DNA of 64,000 nt, from the NCBI RefSeq assembly GCF_026625985.1, contig NZ_CP113116.1, forward strand, positions 5,939,145-6,003,144. Reading direction: 5' to 3'. How positions within the stretch are numbered: position 1 is the first letter of the stretch; the number at the start of each line of letters is the position of its first letter. This document shows positions 1 through 8,910 of the stretch, in pieces. The notes under the pieces are model-generated. The model was not told the origin of the DNA. It saw only the letters and a program-made list of their open reading frames with translations, and did not search any database. The translations under genes and the position numbers were made by a program. The stretch comes from Mycobacterium sp. Aquia_213. GTDB lineage: Bacteria > Actinomycetota > Actinomycetes > Mycobacteriales > Mycobacteriaceae.

Positions 1-1040
1 TGGACGCCGACGGAACCCGCGAAGCCGCGCAAGTGTGCCGCTGGTTGCTGACATCGCGGCTGGAATTCATCGAGGACCGCAACCGCTACCCGATCGGCAG
101 CGAAGTGATCGAGACGCCGATGTTCGTGACCGGCGAACCGCGTTCGGGGACAACGCTGATGCACGCACTGATGTCCGTCGATCCGCACGCGCGGGCGCTG
201 CGCTTCTGGGAGGTGATGTACCCGTCACCGCCGCCGGGATTGGCCGCACCGGACGACTCCCGCCGCGAACGGGCCGACGCCGACTGGCGCGAGATCAACG
301 CGAAGATGCCCAAATGGCTGCACAGCCACCCCTACAACGACATGCTGGGCAACGGCCTGCCCGAGGACGAACGCACCTGGGCGTTCGACTTCCGGGTCAT
401 GACACCGACGGCATGGTGGCGGGTGCCGATGCAGTCACTGGTCGGCGGTCTGGCCACCGATTCGGCCGCGCAGTACCGGCTACACAAGGCCATGCTGCAA
501 CAGCTCCAATACAGCCGGCCACGAAAGTACTGGGTGCTGAAAGGTTTTCATGGCTTCCGGCTGCAAGAGATGTTCGCTGCTTACCCCGATGCCAAGCTGG
601 TCTGGCTGCACCGCGACCCGGTACAGGTCGCGGCATCGCGCACCATGATGATGGCCGATATCGCCAAGGGCATGGTCGGTCCGGTCGACCTGCACGCGCT
701 GGCGAAAATGCATCTGGAGTTGACCCGCGCCGGTGTCGCCAACACGATGACCAATCCACTGGTGGACGATCCGAGCATCCTTCATGTCCGCTACACCGAT
801 TTCGTCGCCGATCAGGTCGGAACCGTGCAGCGCTACTACCGGTTCTGCGGCCGGGAGGTCACCCCCGAAGCCGAATCCGCGATGCGCGAGTATCTGGCCA
901 ACAATCGCGGCGACCGGTACGGCAAGTTCCGCTACTCCACGCAGCTGTTGGTCGACATCGGCGAAAACCTCGACGATTTGCACGAGGAATTCCGGCCATT
1001 CCGTGAGCGATTCGGCGTCTCGATCGAGAACCGGGGCTGA
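1..1040 (+). CDS. Sulfotransferase family protein, 5' end outside the window
   Basis: This reading frame is open at the left edge, so the N-terminus is missing; an internal GTG at 33 is not needed as a start. The visible part carries a sulfotransferase-type PAPS phosphosulfate loop (GEPRSGTT) and, about 150 residues later, the 3'-phosphate-binding segment LVWLHRDPVQVAASR, in the spacing usual for the family. Such enzymes move sulfate from PAPS to a hydroxyl or amine acceptor; mycobacteria have many, mostly with unknown substrates. It ends 4 bases before the TIM-barrel gene and is probably co-transcribed with it. Family assignment is firm; the substrate cannot be read from the sequence. Confidence 0.85.
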   Translation, partial: DADGTREAAQVCRWLLTSRLEFIEDRNRYPIGSEVIETPMFVTGEPRSGTTLMHALMSVDPHARALRFWEVMYPSPPPGLAAPDDSRRERADADWREINAKMPKWLHSHPYNDMLGNGLPEDERTWAFDFRVMTPTAWWRVPMQSLVGGLATDSAAQYRLHKAMLQQLQYSRPRKYWVLKGFHGFRLQEMFAAYPDAKLVWLHRDPVQVAASRTMMMADIAKGMVGPVDLHALAKMHLELTRAGVANTMTNPLVDDPSILHVRYTDFVADQVGTVQRYYRFCGREVTPEAESAMREYLANNRGDRYGKFRYSTQLLVDIGENLDDLHEEFRPFRERFGVSIENRG

Positions 1041-1044
1041 CGCG

Positions 1045-1845
1045 ATGCCGGCCCACCAGCGCCTGTCCGTGCACAACGTCACGTTCTACGGTGCCGCGCT
1101 GGCCGAGCTGGAAGCGTACTGGGCAACGCTGGGCGTATCCCGGTTAAGCATCCTGGACAGCCAGCTGCTCGATCCCGAGTTTCCAAAGCTGCTGCAGCGC
1201 AACGCTTATACCGTAGAGGCGGTCTATCACCTGTTCGCCGGCGGCCGGCTGACCTCCGACCCGCAGGCCGCGCGGAATGCGCTGATGCCGGTGATCGACG
1301 CCGCGGCCGGCGCCGACGCGCGGATGGTCTACCTGCTCACCGGCGGCCGGGACACCCTCACCTGGCACCAGGCCGCCGACCGGTTCGCCGCGATGATCGC
1401 CCCCTGCGTCGCGCACGCCCGGCAGGCCGGTGTGGCGCTGGCCGTCGAGAACGCCTCCAGCCTGTACGCCGACCTGCATCTCGCCCATACCCTGCGCGAC
1501 ACCGTTACGCTGGCCGAGATGAGCGGGCTGGGTGTCTGCATCGACGTGTTTCACAGTTGGGCGGAAGGCGATTTCGAGGAGATGGTGCAGCGCGCCCTGC
1601 CGCGGACCGAGCTCATCCAGCTCAGCGACTACGTGCTCGGCGATCGTGCGCTGCCGGGCCGGGCGGTTCCCGGCGACGGCACGATTCCGATCGAGAGATT
1701 CGTCGCTCACGCTCTGGCGAATGGCTACTCGCACGGTTTCGACCTGGAACTGATCGGACCCCGAATCGAGCAGGAGGGCCGTCTGGAATCGGCCCGGCGC
1801 GCCTGCGCCGTCGTCGGGGCAATGCTCGACAGATTGGTTGTGTGA
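1045..1845 (+). CDS. Sugar phosphate isomerase/epimerase-like TIM-barrel protein
   Basis: A 266-residue protein of the AP-endonuclease-2/xylose-isomerase-like TIM-barrel type. Supporting segments are a Glu on a central strand (ALAVENAS), an Asp-His pair (GVCIDVFHSW), a late strand ending ELIQLSDY and a C-terminal Glu (GFDLELIGP), the usual metal-site order of this fold. I chose the ATG at 1045; the open frame extends upstream only inside the sulfotransferase gene. It lies between the sulfotransferase and a DUF1214-like gene and its TGA overlaps a possible GTG start of the next gene, which suggests coupled translation. The substrate is unknown. Confidence 0.75.
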   Translation: MPAHQRLSVHNVTFYGAALAELEAYWATLGVSRLSILDSQLLDPEFPKLLQRNAYTVEAVYHLFAGGRLTSDPQAARNALMPVIDAAAGADARMVYLLTGGRDTLTWHQAADRFAAMIAPCVAHARQAGVALAVENASSLYADLHLAHTLRDTVTLAEMSGLGVCIDVFHSWAEGDFEEMVQRALPRTELIQLSDYVLGDRALPGRAVPGDGTIPIERFVAHALANGYSHGFDLELIGPRIEQEGRLESARRACAVVGAMLDRLVV

Positions 1846-1847
1846 CA

Positions 1848-3065
1848 ATGGCTTTCGGCGATGGCCCGGACGACGCGGCGCTGCGCTCGGCGTGGTCCGA
1901 GTTCTGTGGGCAGCTGCAGCGAGCGGGCGAGCAGGTCTTCAAAGACGCCAACGCCGCATCGGGCGCGCAACGGGTGGACGCGTTCCGCTTCCTGACGCAG
2001 AACCTGGGCCAGGCTTTCGATCTGTCGCTCGAAACCCGCGACACCGGCTACCCGGTGCTGCACACGTTCTGCGGTCCGACCCGCAAGCTCGGTGGCGACT
2101 GCGCCGACTTCACCTACCAACAGGTCTGGATCGACGGGCAGTCGACCTATCGATTGTCCGGAAATCGCGGCACTGCACGTTTTTTCAACGTCACCGTCCA
2201 GGGTGCGCGGGTGCCCGGGCCCGGTGTACTGCACGAGCCGTTCGGTGACACCCCGGAGGCCAACCTGTTCGGCGCGCAGATCAGCGTCGGCGACGACGGT
2301 GCATTCGAGATCTACATCGGTGGGCCCGAACGCGGGCCCAACTGGCTACCCACCACCGCGCAATCGCGAAAGCTGTTCATCCGCCAGGGTTTCGACCGCT
2401 GGGACGAGCTGCCGGCGCAGATGCGGATCGAGCGGGTCGACATGTCCGCAGCCAAACCGCTGCCCAGCCCCGAAATCATGGTCGAGGCGATGCAATGGGC
2501 CGGCAACTTCGTCACCGGCCTGATGTCCGACTGGCCGGAGTTTCCGTTCACCTACGGCGGTGTCGACGCCGAGCATCCCAATGCGTTTCCGACCATTCCA
2601 GGAGTCGGCGCGACCCACGCGGACAGCAAGCGCGGCCGCGCCGCCGCCAACATGTACTGGGAGCTGGCGCCCGACGAAGCGCTGATCGTCGAATTCGACG
2701 CCCACGCCGGGCTCTGGATGTTCACCAACATGGGCGTCTTCTTCAACAGCATGGACTACCTCTACCGCCCGGTGAGCTACACGCCGAGCCGCACCAAAAC
2801 CGACGGCGACGGGCGCATCCGTCTGGTCATGGCGCATCGTGATCCGAATGTCCACAACTGGCTGGACACCCAGGGCTTCGAGCGCGGGAACCTGACCTAC
2901 CGTCACATGCTCGACGGCGAACCCGCCGTGCTGGACTCGCACGTCGTCAAACACGACGACATCGCGCGCGTGCTTCCGCCCGACACCGTCATGGTGAGCG
3001 CCGCGGAGCGCAACTCAGCGATGTGGGAACGATTCCACGGTATTCGGCGCCGTTACGTCCTCTAG
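1848..3065 (+). CDS. DUF1214-like conserved protein
   Basis: A 405-residue acidic protein without a signal peptide or membrane segment. A central region (TARFFNVTVQG, then a C-terminal WMFTNMGVFFNSMDY) and the overall length resemble mycobacterial DUF1214-containing proteins; that assignment is from memory and moderate. The start is ATG 1848; GTG 1842 would overlap the previous stop and is also possible. The stop TAG at 3063-3065 shares one base with the GTG start of the hydrolase that follows, so the four genes from the left edge form one tight run. No catalytic motif is recognised and the function is unknown. Confidence 0.65.
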   Translation: MAFGDGPDDAALRSAWSEFCGQLQRAGEQVFKDANAASGAQRVDAFRFLTQNLGQAFDLSLETRDTGYPVLHTFCGPTRKLGGDCADFTYQQVWIDGQSTYRLSGNRGTARFFNVTVQGARVPGPGVLHEPFGDTPEANLFGAQISVGDDGAFEIYIGGPERGPNWLPTTAQSRKLFIRQGFDRWDELPAQMRIERVDMSAAKPLPSPEIMVEAMQWAGNFVTGLMSDWPEFPFTYGGVDAEHPNAFPTIPGVGATHADSKRGRAAANMYWELAPDEALIVEFDAHAGLWMFTNMGVFFNSMDYLYRPVSYTPSRTKTDGDGRIRLVMAHRDPNVHNWLDTQGFERGNLTYRHMLDGEPAVLDSHVVKHDDIARVLPPDTVMVSAAERNSAMWERFHGIRRRYVL

Positions 3066-3994
3066 TGTCAAAGGTCGTGACCGAGATCTCCGAAGACGAA
3101 CTGGCCGGGCTGTCCGAATTCTCGCTGCTGTCCGAGAACGCGGAGCAGGCCGGCGTTGCGGGTCCGCTGCCCGACGTGGAGCGAATCGAAGTTGACACGC
3201 CCAACGGCAGAGTCAGCACGCTGCGCTGGGGCGGCGGCACTCCCCCGCGGATCGTCTTTCTGCACGGCGGCGGGCAGAACGCCCACACCTGGGACACCGT
3301 CGTCGTCGGCCTCGGTGTGCCGGCGCTGGCCGTGGACCTGCCCGGCCATGGCCATTCGGGCTGGCGCGAAGACGGCGACTACTCACCGCAGCACAACGCC
3401 GACGCCGTGGCACCGGTGCTCCGCGACTTCGCACCCAATGCCGATCTCGTGGTTGGCATGTCGTTGGGCGGGCTGACCGGAATCCGGGTCGGTGCGATCG
3501 CACCGGAGCTGGTGCGCGAACTCGTCCTCGTCGACGTCACCCCGTCGGCGTTGCATCGCTACGCCGAGCTGACCACCGAGCAACAGGGCACGGTCGCGCT
3601 GGTACAGGGCGAACGCGAGTTCCCCAGCTTCCAGGCCATGCTGGACGCGACCGTCGCCGCGGCACCACACCGCGAAGTCAAGGCACTGCGCCGGGGCGTG
3701 TTTCATAACTCCCGCCGACTCGAGAACGGCAACTGGGCGTGGCGCTACGACAGCATCCGCAAGATCCCCGACTTCGGTGATCTGTGGAATGACGTCGACG
3801 CGTTGACCGCACCCGTCACCCTGGTGCGCGGCGGCTCGTCGCCGTTCGTCACCGACGACGACGCGGCCGAACTCACCAAGCGCGCAACGCATTTCCGACA
3901 GGCGCACGTCGTCGAGAACTCCGGGCACTCGGTGCAAAGCGATCAGCCCCGTGTGCTGATCGACCTTTTGAACGGGGTCCTCGGCGCACGCTGA
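3065..3994 (+). CDS. Alpha/beta hydrolase, Rv0045c-like
   Basis: A 309-residue alpha/beta-hydrolase. The HGGG oxyanion segment (IVFLHGGGQNAHTWD) is followed by the LPGHGHSGW turn, the nucleophile elbow GMSLGG and a C-terminal His in ENSGHSVQSDQP. It aligns closely with what I remember of M. tuberculosis Rv0045c, a serine esterase with activity on short acyl esters in vitro. The GTG at 3065 overlaps the previous stop by one base; GTG 3077 is an alternative that would give a length nearer the tuberculosis protein. Family certain; natural substrate unknown. Confidence 0.85.
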   Translation: MSKVVTEISEDELAGLSEFSLLSENAEQAGVAGPLPDVERIEVDTPNGRVSTLRWGGGTPPRIVFLHGGGQNAHTWDTVVVGLGVPALAVDLPGHGHSGWREDGDYSPQHNADAVAPVLRDFAPNADLVVGMSLGGLTGIRVGAIAPELVRELVLVDVTPSALHRYAELTTEQQGTVALVQGEREFPSFQAMLDATVAAAPHREVKALRRGVFHNSRRLENGNWAWRYDSIRKIPDFGDLWNDVDALTAPVTLVRGGSSPFVTDDDAAELTKRATHFRQAHVVENSGHSVQSDQPRVLIDLLNGVLGAR

Positions 3995-4020
3995 GAGTCT
4001 GCGGCTCCTACGGTGGTCTG

Positions 4021-4827
4021 ATGACCCATCCCGTTCGCATCGGCGTACAACTGCAGCCTCAGCACGCCCCCGAATATCGCCCCATCCGCGACGCCGTGCG
4101 CCGCTGCGAGGACATCGGGGTCGACGTCGCATTCACCTGGGATCACTTCTTCCCGCTCTACGGCGATCCCGACGGCGCGCATTTCGAATGCTGGACCGTG
4201 CTGGCGGCCTGGGCCGAGCAGACATCGCGTATCGAGTTCGGCGCGCTGGTGACATGCAACTCGTATCGCAATCCGGAGCTGCTGGCCGACATGGCGCGCA
4301 CCGTCGACCACATCTCCGAGGGCCGGTTGATCCTGGGCATCGGATCCGGTTGGAAAGAAAAGGACTACGACGAGTACGGCTACGAATTCGGCACCGCGGG
4401 TAGCCGCCTCGACGACCTGGCCGCCGCATTCCCCCGGATCACGTCGCGGCTGACCAAGCTCAATCCCCCACCGACCCGCGACATCCCGATACTGATCGGC
4501 GGCAAGGGTCCGCGGAAGACCCTGCGACTGGTTGCCCAGTACGGCGACATCTGGCACGGCTTCACCACCGTCGATACCTACCCGGCCGCCGCGGCCGTGC
4601 TGGAAGAACATTGCGCCGCCGTCGGGCGCGACCCGTCCACGATCGAGAGGTCGGCCGGCGTGGAGGACAACAGCGGCGTTCGCCGCGGCGAGGGCGTCGC
4701 CGGGTTGATCGCCAACGCCGAGGGCCTTACCGGGCTGGGGGTGACGCTGCTGACGGTCGGCGTCAACGGTCCCGATTACGACCTCACCGCGGCCGAGGCA
4801 TTGTGCCGCTGGCGCGACAAGGGATAG
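4021..4827 (+). CDS. LLM-class F420-dependent oxidoreductase, Rv0044c-like
   Basis: A 268-residue luciferase-like monooxygenase-fold protein. It opens with a beta strand (VRIGVQLQPQ), has the VDVAFTWDHFFPLYGD segment, the family sequence RLILGIGSGWKEKDY, and the DIPILIGGKGPRKTLRL strand that in this family contributes to the phosphate site of the deazaflavin. Mycobacterial members with this pattern normally use F420 rather than FMN, and they act on diverse ketones, alcohols or imines. It follows the hydrolase by 26 bases, as in the Rv0045c-Rv0044c pair. The reaction is not predictable. Confidence 0.82.
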   Translation: MTHPVRIGVQLQPQHAPEYRPIRDAVRRCEDIGVDVAFTWDHFFPLYGDPDGAHFECWTVLAAWAEQTSRIEFGALVTCNSYRNPELLADMARTVDHISEGRLILGIGSGWKEKDYDEYGYEFGTAGSRLDDLAAAFPRITSRLTKLNPPPTRDIPILIGGKGPRKTLRLVAQYGDIWHGFTTVDTYPAAAAVLEEHCAAVGRDPSTIERSAGVEDNSGVRRGEGVAGLIANAEGLTGLGVTLLTVGVNGPDYDLTAAEALCRWRDKG

Positions 4828-4946
4828 GCCGTCATTTTGGGTTCGCCTTCAATTCATCCGGCAAACACCTTTTCGAGGGCGCGAAGTCATGAGAAACTTC
4901 CACCGCTGATCGCTGGTGCGGAGCTGAACAGACGCGAAAGAGACTC

Positions 4947-5687
4947 ATGCCGAAGAAATATGGCGTCAAAGAGAAGGACCAGGTTGTCAACCACATCCTC
5001 AACCTGGTGCTGACGGGGAAGCTGCGCAGCGGCGACCGGGTCGACCGGAACGAAATTGCGGTCGGCTTGGGCGTCAGTCGTGTCCCGATCCAAGAGGCCC
5101 TGATTCAACTCGAGCACGACGGCATCGTGTCGACCCGCTATCACCGGGGCGCGTTCGTCGAGCGGTTCGACGAAGCCTGCGTGCTCGAGCATCACGAGCT
5201 CGACGGCCTGCTCAACGGCATCGCCTCGGCGCGCGCCGCAAGCAATCCGACGCCGCGGATCCTCGGGCAGCTCGACGCGCTGATGCGCGCCCTGCGCACC
5301 GCGAAGGATTCCCGGGTCTTCGCCGAACTCGCCGCGGAGTACCGGCAGACCGTCAACGACGAGTACGCCGGGCCGCGCCTGCACGCCACCATCCGTGCCT
5401 CGCAGGACCTCATCCCCCACGCGTTCTGGATGAGCTACCAGAACAATCGCGACGACGTGCTGCCCTACTACGAGGACGAAACGTCGGCAATCCAGCGGCG
5501 CGACCCGGACGCCGCGCGGGCGGCGTGCGTCGGCCGCGCCTACCTGATGGCGCAGACCATGTTGGCCGAATTGTTCCGGCGCAGGGTTTTTGCCGCACCC
5601 GACGACGCCCGCCAGGTTGTTTCCGGCCCGGTTCCGATACTGGCGGGGTCCGAGGCCGTCTGCGGAGAGACGTCGATGGCGGTCTAA
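4947..5687 (+). CDS. GntR-family transcriptional regulator, Rv0043c-like
   Basis: A 246-residue regulator. The N-terminal winged helix-turn-helix includes NEIAVGLGVSRVPIQEALIQ (recognition helix region) and GIVSTRYHRGAFVERF (wing), typical of the FadR/GntR group, followed by an all-helical ligand-binding domain of FCD type. It is followed 49 bases later on the same strand by a fused amino-acid ABC transporter. That arrangement suggests it controls the transporter in response to a small ligand; this is inference. In M. tuberculosis the equivalent gene is, from memory, next to the MarR gene without the transporter. Confidence 0.83.
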   Translation: MPKKYGVKEKDQVVNHILNLVLTGKLRSGDRVDRNEIAVGLGVSRVPIQEALIQLEHDGIVSTRYHRGAFVERFDEACVLEHHELDGLLNGIASARAASNPTPRILGQLDALMRALRTAKDSRVFAELAAEYRQTVNDEYAGPRLHATIRASQDLIPHAFWMSYQNNRDDVLPYYEDETSAIQRRDPDAARAACVGRAYLMAQTMLAELFRRRVFAAPDDARQVVSGPVPILAGSEAVCGETSMAV

Positions 5688-5736
5688 ATCGGCTCTCGCC
5701 GTGACGAGTTGCCGCCCGGTCGATACGGTGACGGTG

Positions 5737-7545
5737 ATGAACTCGTGCGAAGGCCCGCGCGCGAAGCGCGGAGCCAAGCTGTTCGGACTGGCCGCCACGA
5801 TTTTGATCGTGTGCGGCCTGGTGCTGGCCGGGCCCGCGTTCGCCGATAGGAATCAGTGCGCGCCGGCCGGGGTGGGTAGCGCGCGACCCTTACCCAAGGA
5901 TCTCACCACCGTCGAGGGCGGCGTCGGTCGCGACGAAGACAACACGACCGCGACGGTCGAATCGCTCCATGCGATAGATCTCGGCGCCCTGGGCTTGAGC
6001 GCGCCCGGTGTTCTGACTGTCGGCACCCTGTCGGATGCCCCGCCATCCGTCTGCGTCGACGCCACCGGCATATTCACCGGTTTCGACAATCAGCTGCTGC
6101 GCGCGATCGCGCAAAAGATAGGCCTGCAAATCCGTTTCGTCAGTACGGATTTCTCCGCGCTGCTGGCCCAGGTGGCATCCCGGCGCTTCGACGTCGGCGC
6201 GGCCTCGGTACAAGCCACCGCCGCCCGGCGTCGCACCGTCGGATTTACCAACGGCTACGACTTCGGCTACTACGCGCTGGTGGTGCCCCCCGGGTCGCCG
6301 ATCAAGAGCTTCAGTGATCTCACCGAGGGGCAACGTATCGGAGTCGTCCAGGGCACCGTCGAGGAGCACTACGTCGTCGACACCCTGCACCTGCAACCGG
6401 TCAAGTATCCCGGCTTCGCCACCGTGTACGGCAGCCTCAAGACACACCAGCTCGATGCCTGGGTGGCACCGGCAGCGCTGGCATCCAATCTGATGAAGCC
6501 GGGAGACCCCGCGGAGGTGGTTGCCAACGCCTTCACGCCGGGTCACTTCGTCGCCTATCCGGTGGCCAACGAGAATCTGCCGCTGATCAATGCGCTGAAC
6601 GCCGGGCTGGACGCTGTGATCGCCGACGGCACGTGGGCGCAGCTTTATTCCGAGTGGGTCCCGCGACCGCTGCCACCGGGCTGGAAGCCCGGATCGAAAG
6701 CCGCCCCGACTCCACACCTGCCGGACTTCGCCGCGATCGCCGCGAGCCACCACAAGCCGGTGGGCCCGGTCGCGCCGAAATCCACTCTCGCGCAATTGCG
6801 CGACCAATTCCTGGATTGGGACCTCTACAAGCAAGCCATCCCCGTTCTGCTCGAGACCGGCCTGCCCAACACGTTGATCCTGACCAACAGCGCCCTCGTC
6901 ATCGGGCTGGTGCTCGGCATGGTGCTGGCGATGGCCGGCATGTCCGGTTCCTGGTGGCTTCGCTTGCCGGCAAGGATCTATACCGACATCTTCCGTGGTC
7001 TACCTGAAGTGGTGATCATCCTGATCATCGGAATGGGCGTCGGGCCGCTCGTGGGCGGCCTGACGGACAACAATCCCTACCCGTTAGGCATCGCCGCGCT
7101 GGGGTTGATGGCCGCCGCCTATATCGGCGAGATCCTGCGCTCGGGAATCCAGAGCGTCGATGCCGGCCAGCTGGAAGCTTCGCGCGCACTGGGATTCAGC
7201 TATCCGGCCGCGATGCGGCTGGTGGTGGTGCCGCAGGGTATCCGGCGCGTACTGCCCGCGCTGGTCAATCAGGCCATCGCGTTGTTGAAGGGCTCCGCGC
7301 TGGTGTACTTCCTGGGCCTGGTCGCCCAGCAACGCGAGTTGTTTCAGGTGGGCCGCGACCTCAATGCGCAGACCGGCAACCTGTCACCGTTGGTGGCCGC
7401 GGGGCTGTTCTACCTGTTATTGACTGTTCCGTTAACGCATTTGGTGAACTACATCGACGCAAGGCTGCGCCGCGGCAGTCCCACCGACGAGTCGGACGAT
7501 TCGGCCACCATGGTCACCTCCACGATCGGCCAGGGGATGATATGA
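5737..7545 (+). CDS. Fused polar amino-acid ABC transporter, substrate-binding plus permease
   Basis: A 602-residue fusion. Residues 1 to about 32 form a signal peptide or membrane anchor (VCGLVLAGPAFA). Residues about 80-310 are a family 3 solute-binding domain (PSVCVDATGIFTGFDNQLLR, VASRRFDVGAAS). Residues about 365-585 are a His/Glu/Gln-type permease with several membrane helices and the EAA loop (EASRALGFSYPAAMRLVVVP). Single-chain fusions of this kind are known in actinobacteria and import amino acids or similar solutes. The start is ATG 5737, with GTG 5734 possible. It overlaps the ATPase gene by 4 bases. Confidence 0.85.
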   Translation: MNSCEGPRAKRGAKLFGLAATILIVCGLVLAGPAFADRNQCAPAGVGSARPLPKDLTTVEGGVGRDEDNTTATVESLHAIDLGALGLSAPGVLTVGTLSDAPPSVCVDATGIFTGFDNQLLRAIAQKIGLQIRFVSTDFSALLAQVASRRFDVGAASVQATAARRRTVGFTNGYDFGYYALVVPPGSPIKSFSDLTEGQRIGVVQGTVEEHYVVDTLHLQPVKYPGFATVYGSLKTHQLDAWVAPAALASNLMKPGDPAEVVANAFTPGHFVAYPVANENLPLINALNAGLDAVIADGTWAQLYSEWVPRPLPPGWKPGSKAAPTPHLPDFAAIAASHHKPVGPVAPKSTLAQLRDQFLDWDLYKQAIPVLLETGLPNTLILTNSALVIGLVLGMVLAMAGMSGSWWLRLPARIYTDIFRGLPEVVIILIIGMGVGPLVGGLTDNNPYPLGIAALGLMAAAYIGEILRSGIQSVDAGQLEASRALGFSYPAAMRLVVVPQGIRRVLPALVNQAIALLKGSALVYFLGLVAQQRELFQVGRDLNAQTGNLSPLVAAGLFYLLLTVPLTHLVNYIDARLRRGSPTDESDDSATMVTSTIGQGMI

Positions 7546-8291
7546 CCGCCGACACCGCAGCGCGGGCATCAGTCTCGTTGGAAGCCAGGGACATTCACAA
7601 AACGCTCGGCGGGAACAAGGTGCTGCGCGGCGTCACTTTCCAAGCCCCCGCGGGGACCACGGTGGCGGTCATCGGACCGTCCGGCTCCGGCAAGTCGACG
7701 CTGCTGCGCGCCCTGAATCGACTCCACGAACCCGACACAGGCGACATCCTGCTCGACGGACAGTCGGTGCTGGACGACGATCCCGACGAACTCCGTCAGC
7801 GCATCGGCATGGTGTTCCAGCACTACAACCTGTTCCCGCATCTGAGCATCCTCAAGAACGTGGCGCTGGGCCCACACAAGTTGCGCGGGCTGTCCGCGGA
7901 CGCGGCCAAGGAACTCGCGCTGACCCAGCTGGAGCGAGTTGGCCTGAAGCACAAGGCCGGTGCCCGCCCCGGCATGCTGTCCGGTGGCCAACAGCAACGG
8001 GTCGCGATCGCCCGCGCGCTGGCCATGGCGCCGCAGGTGATGTTCTTCGACGAGGCGACTTCCGCGCTGGATCCGGAGATGGTCAAGGGAGCCTTGCAGC
8101 TCATCGCCGACCTCGGGGCCGGTGGTATGACGATGATCGTGGTCACGCACGAAATGGGTTTCGCCCGGTCGACGTCGGACACCGTGGTGTTCATGGATCA
8201 CGGCAAGGTCGTGGAATCCGGGCCACCAGAGCAGATATTCGAAGCGGCTAAGACCGACCGACTGCAACGATTCCTGTCCCAAGTGCTTTGA
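7542..8291 (+). CDS. Polar amino-acid ABC transporter ATP-binding protein
   Basis: A 249-residue ABC ATPase with all motifs in order: Walker A GPSGSGKST, Q-loop VFQHYNLFPH, signature LSGGQQQR, Walker B VMFFDEATSALDPE and switch His in VVTHEMGFA. The VFQHYNLFPH and DEATSALDPE wording is typical of the GlnQ/HisP group. The ATG overlaps the stop of the fused binding-protein/permease gene (ATGA), so the two are translationally coupled and form a complete importer in two genes. Confidence 0.9.
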   Translation: MTADTAARASVSLEARDIHKTLGGNKVLRGVTFQAPAGTTVAVIGPSGSGKSTLLRALNRLHEPDTGDILLDGQSVLDDDPDELRQRIGMVFQHYNLFPHLSILKNVALGPHKLRGLSADAAKELALTQLERVGLKHKAGARPGMLSGGQQQRVAIARALAMAPQVMFFDEATSALDPEMVKGALQLIADLGAGGMTMIVVTHEMGFARSTSDTVVFMDHGKVVESGPPEQIFEAAKTDRLQRFLSQVL

Positions 8292-8319
8292 CGGGCTAGA
8301 AATAGTCGCCGTAGCTACC

Positions 8320-8347
8320 TTGTACGCCACCCATATCGGGTTAGACT
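8320..8347 (+). promoter_or_regulatory. Candidate promoter for the MarR gene
   Basis: A TTGTAC hexamer at 8320-8325 and a TAGACT hexamer at 8342-8347 lie 16 bases apart. The ATG is 8 bases beyond the -10-like hexamer, so the transcript would be leaderless, a common mycobacterial arrangement. Prediction only. Confidence 0.4.
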
Positions 8348-8355
8348 GCCGACTT

Positions 8356-8862
8356 ATGGCGGACAGCGACTCCACCGCAGCCGACGTGACCGAGCTTGCG
8401 GAAGGCTTGCACCGCGCGCTGTCCAAACTGTTTTCGATACTGCGTCGCGGTGACCCCAGCGGAGTCGTCGCGGGCGAATTGACCTTGGCGCAGCTGTCGA
8501 TCCTGGTCACCCTGCTCGATCAAGGCCCGATCCGGATGACGGATCTGGCCGCGCACGAACGGGTGCGGACCCCCACCACGACCGTGGCCATCCGCCGGCT
8601 GGAGAAGATCGGACTGGTGAAGCGTTCTCGCGACCCGTCCGACTTGCGGGCCGTACTGGTCGACATCACGCCGCGCGGCCGGGCCGTCCATGCCGAGTCG
8701 CTGGCTAACCGGCGCGCTGCCCTGGCCGCGATGCTCAGCCAACTCCCCGAGTCCGACCTGAACATGCTGACCAAAGCCCTGGCACCGCTGGAGCGCCTGG
8801 CCTCGGGCGAGCCGACATCGGGCCCCGCCGGAGGCGAATCCCCCGCCCGCAAGCGCGCGTGA
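8356..8862 (+). CDS. MarR-family transcriptional regulator, Rv0042c-like
   Basis: A 168-residue winged helix-turn-helix protein of the MarR family. The core runs LTLAQLSILVTLLDQGPIRM (first helices), RVRTPTTTVAIRRLEKIGLV (recognition helix) and RSRDPSDLRAVLVDITPRG (wing with the family's D-x-R). The ATG at 8356 follows a good -10 hexamer closely. It sits just downstream of the ABC importer and upstream of an SDR gene on the same strand. MarR proteins usually respond to small aromatic or oxidant ligands; the ligand is unknown here. Confidence 0.87.
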   Translation: MADSDSTAADVTELAEGLHRALSKLFSILRRGDPSGVVAGELTLAQLSILVTLLDQGPIRMTDLAAHERVRTPTTTVAIRRLEKIGLVKRSRDPSDLRAVLVDITPRGRAVHAESLANRRAALAAMLSQLPESDLNMLTKALAPLERLASGEPTSGPAGGESPARKRA

Positions 8863-8897
8863 AAGTACCTGTTTTCCAACGGCATTGGTGACGTCCG

Positions 8898-8903
8898 TAG
8901 ACT
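8898..8903 (+). promoter_or_regulatory. Candidate -10 element for the SDR gene
   Basis: TAGACT lies 7 bases before the ATG of the SDR gene, which suggests a leaderless start. The -35 region is weak (TTTCCA with a long spacer). Confidence 0.35.
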
Positions 8904-8910
8904 GAGCGCC

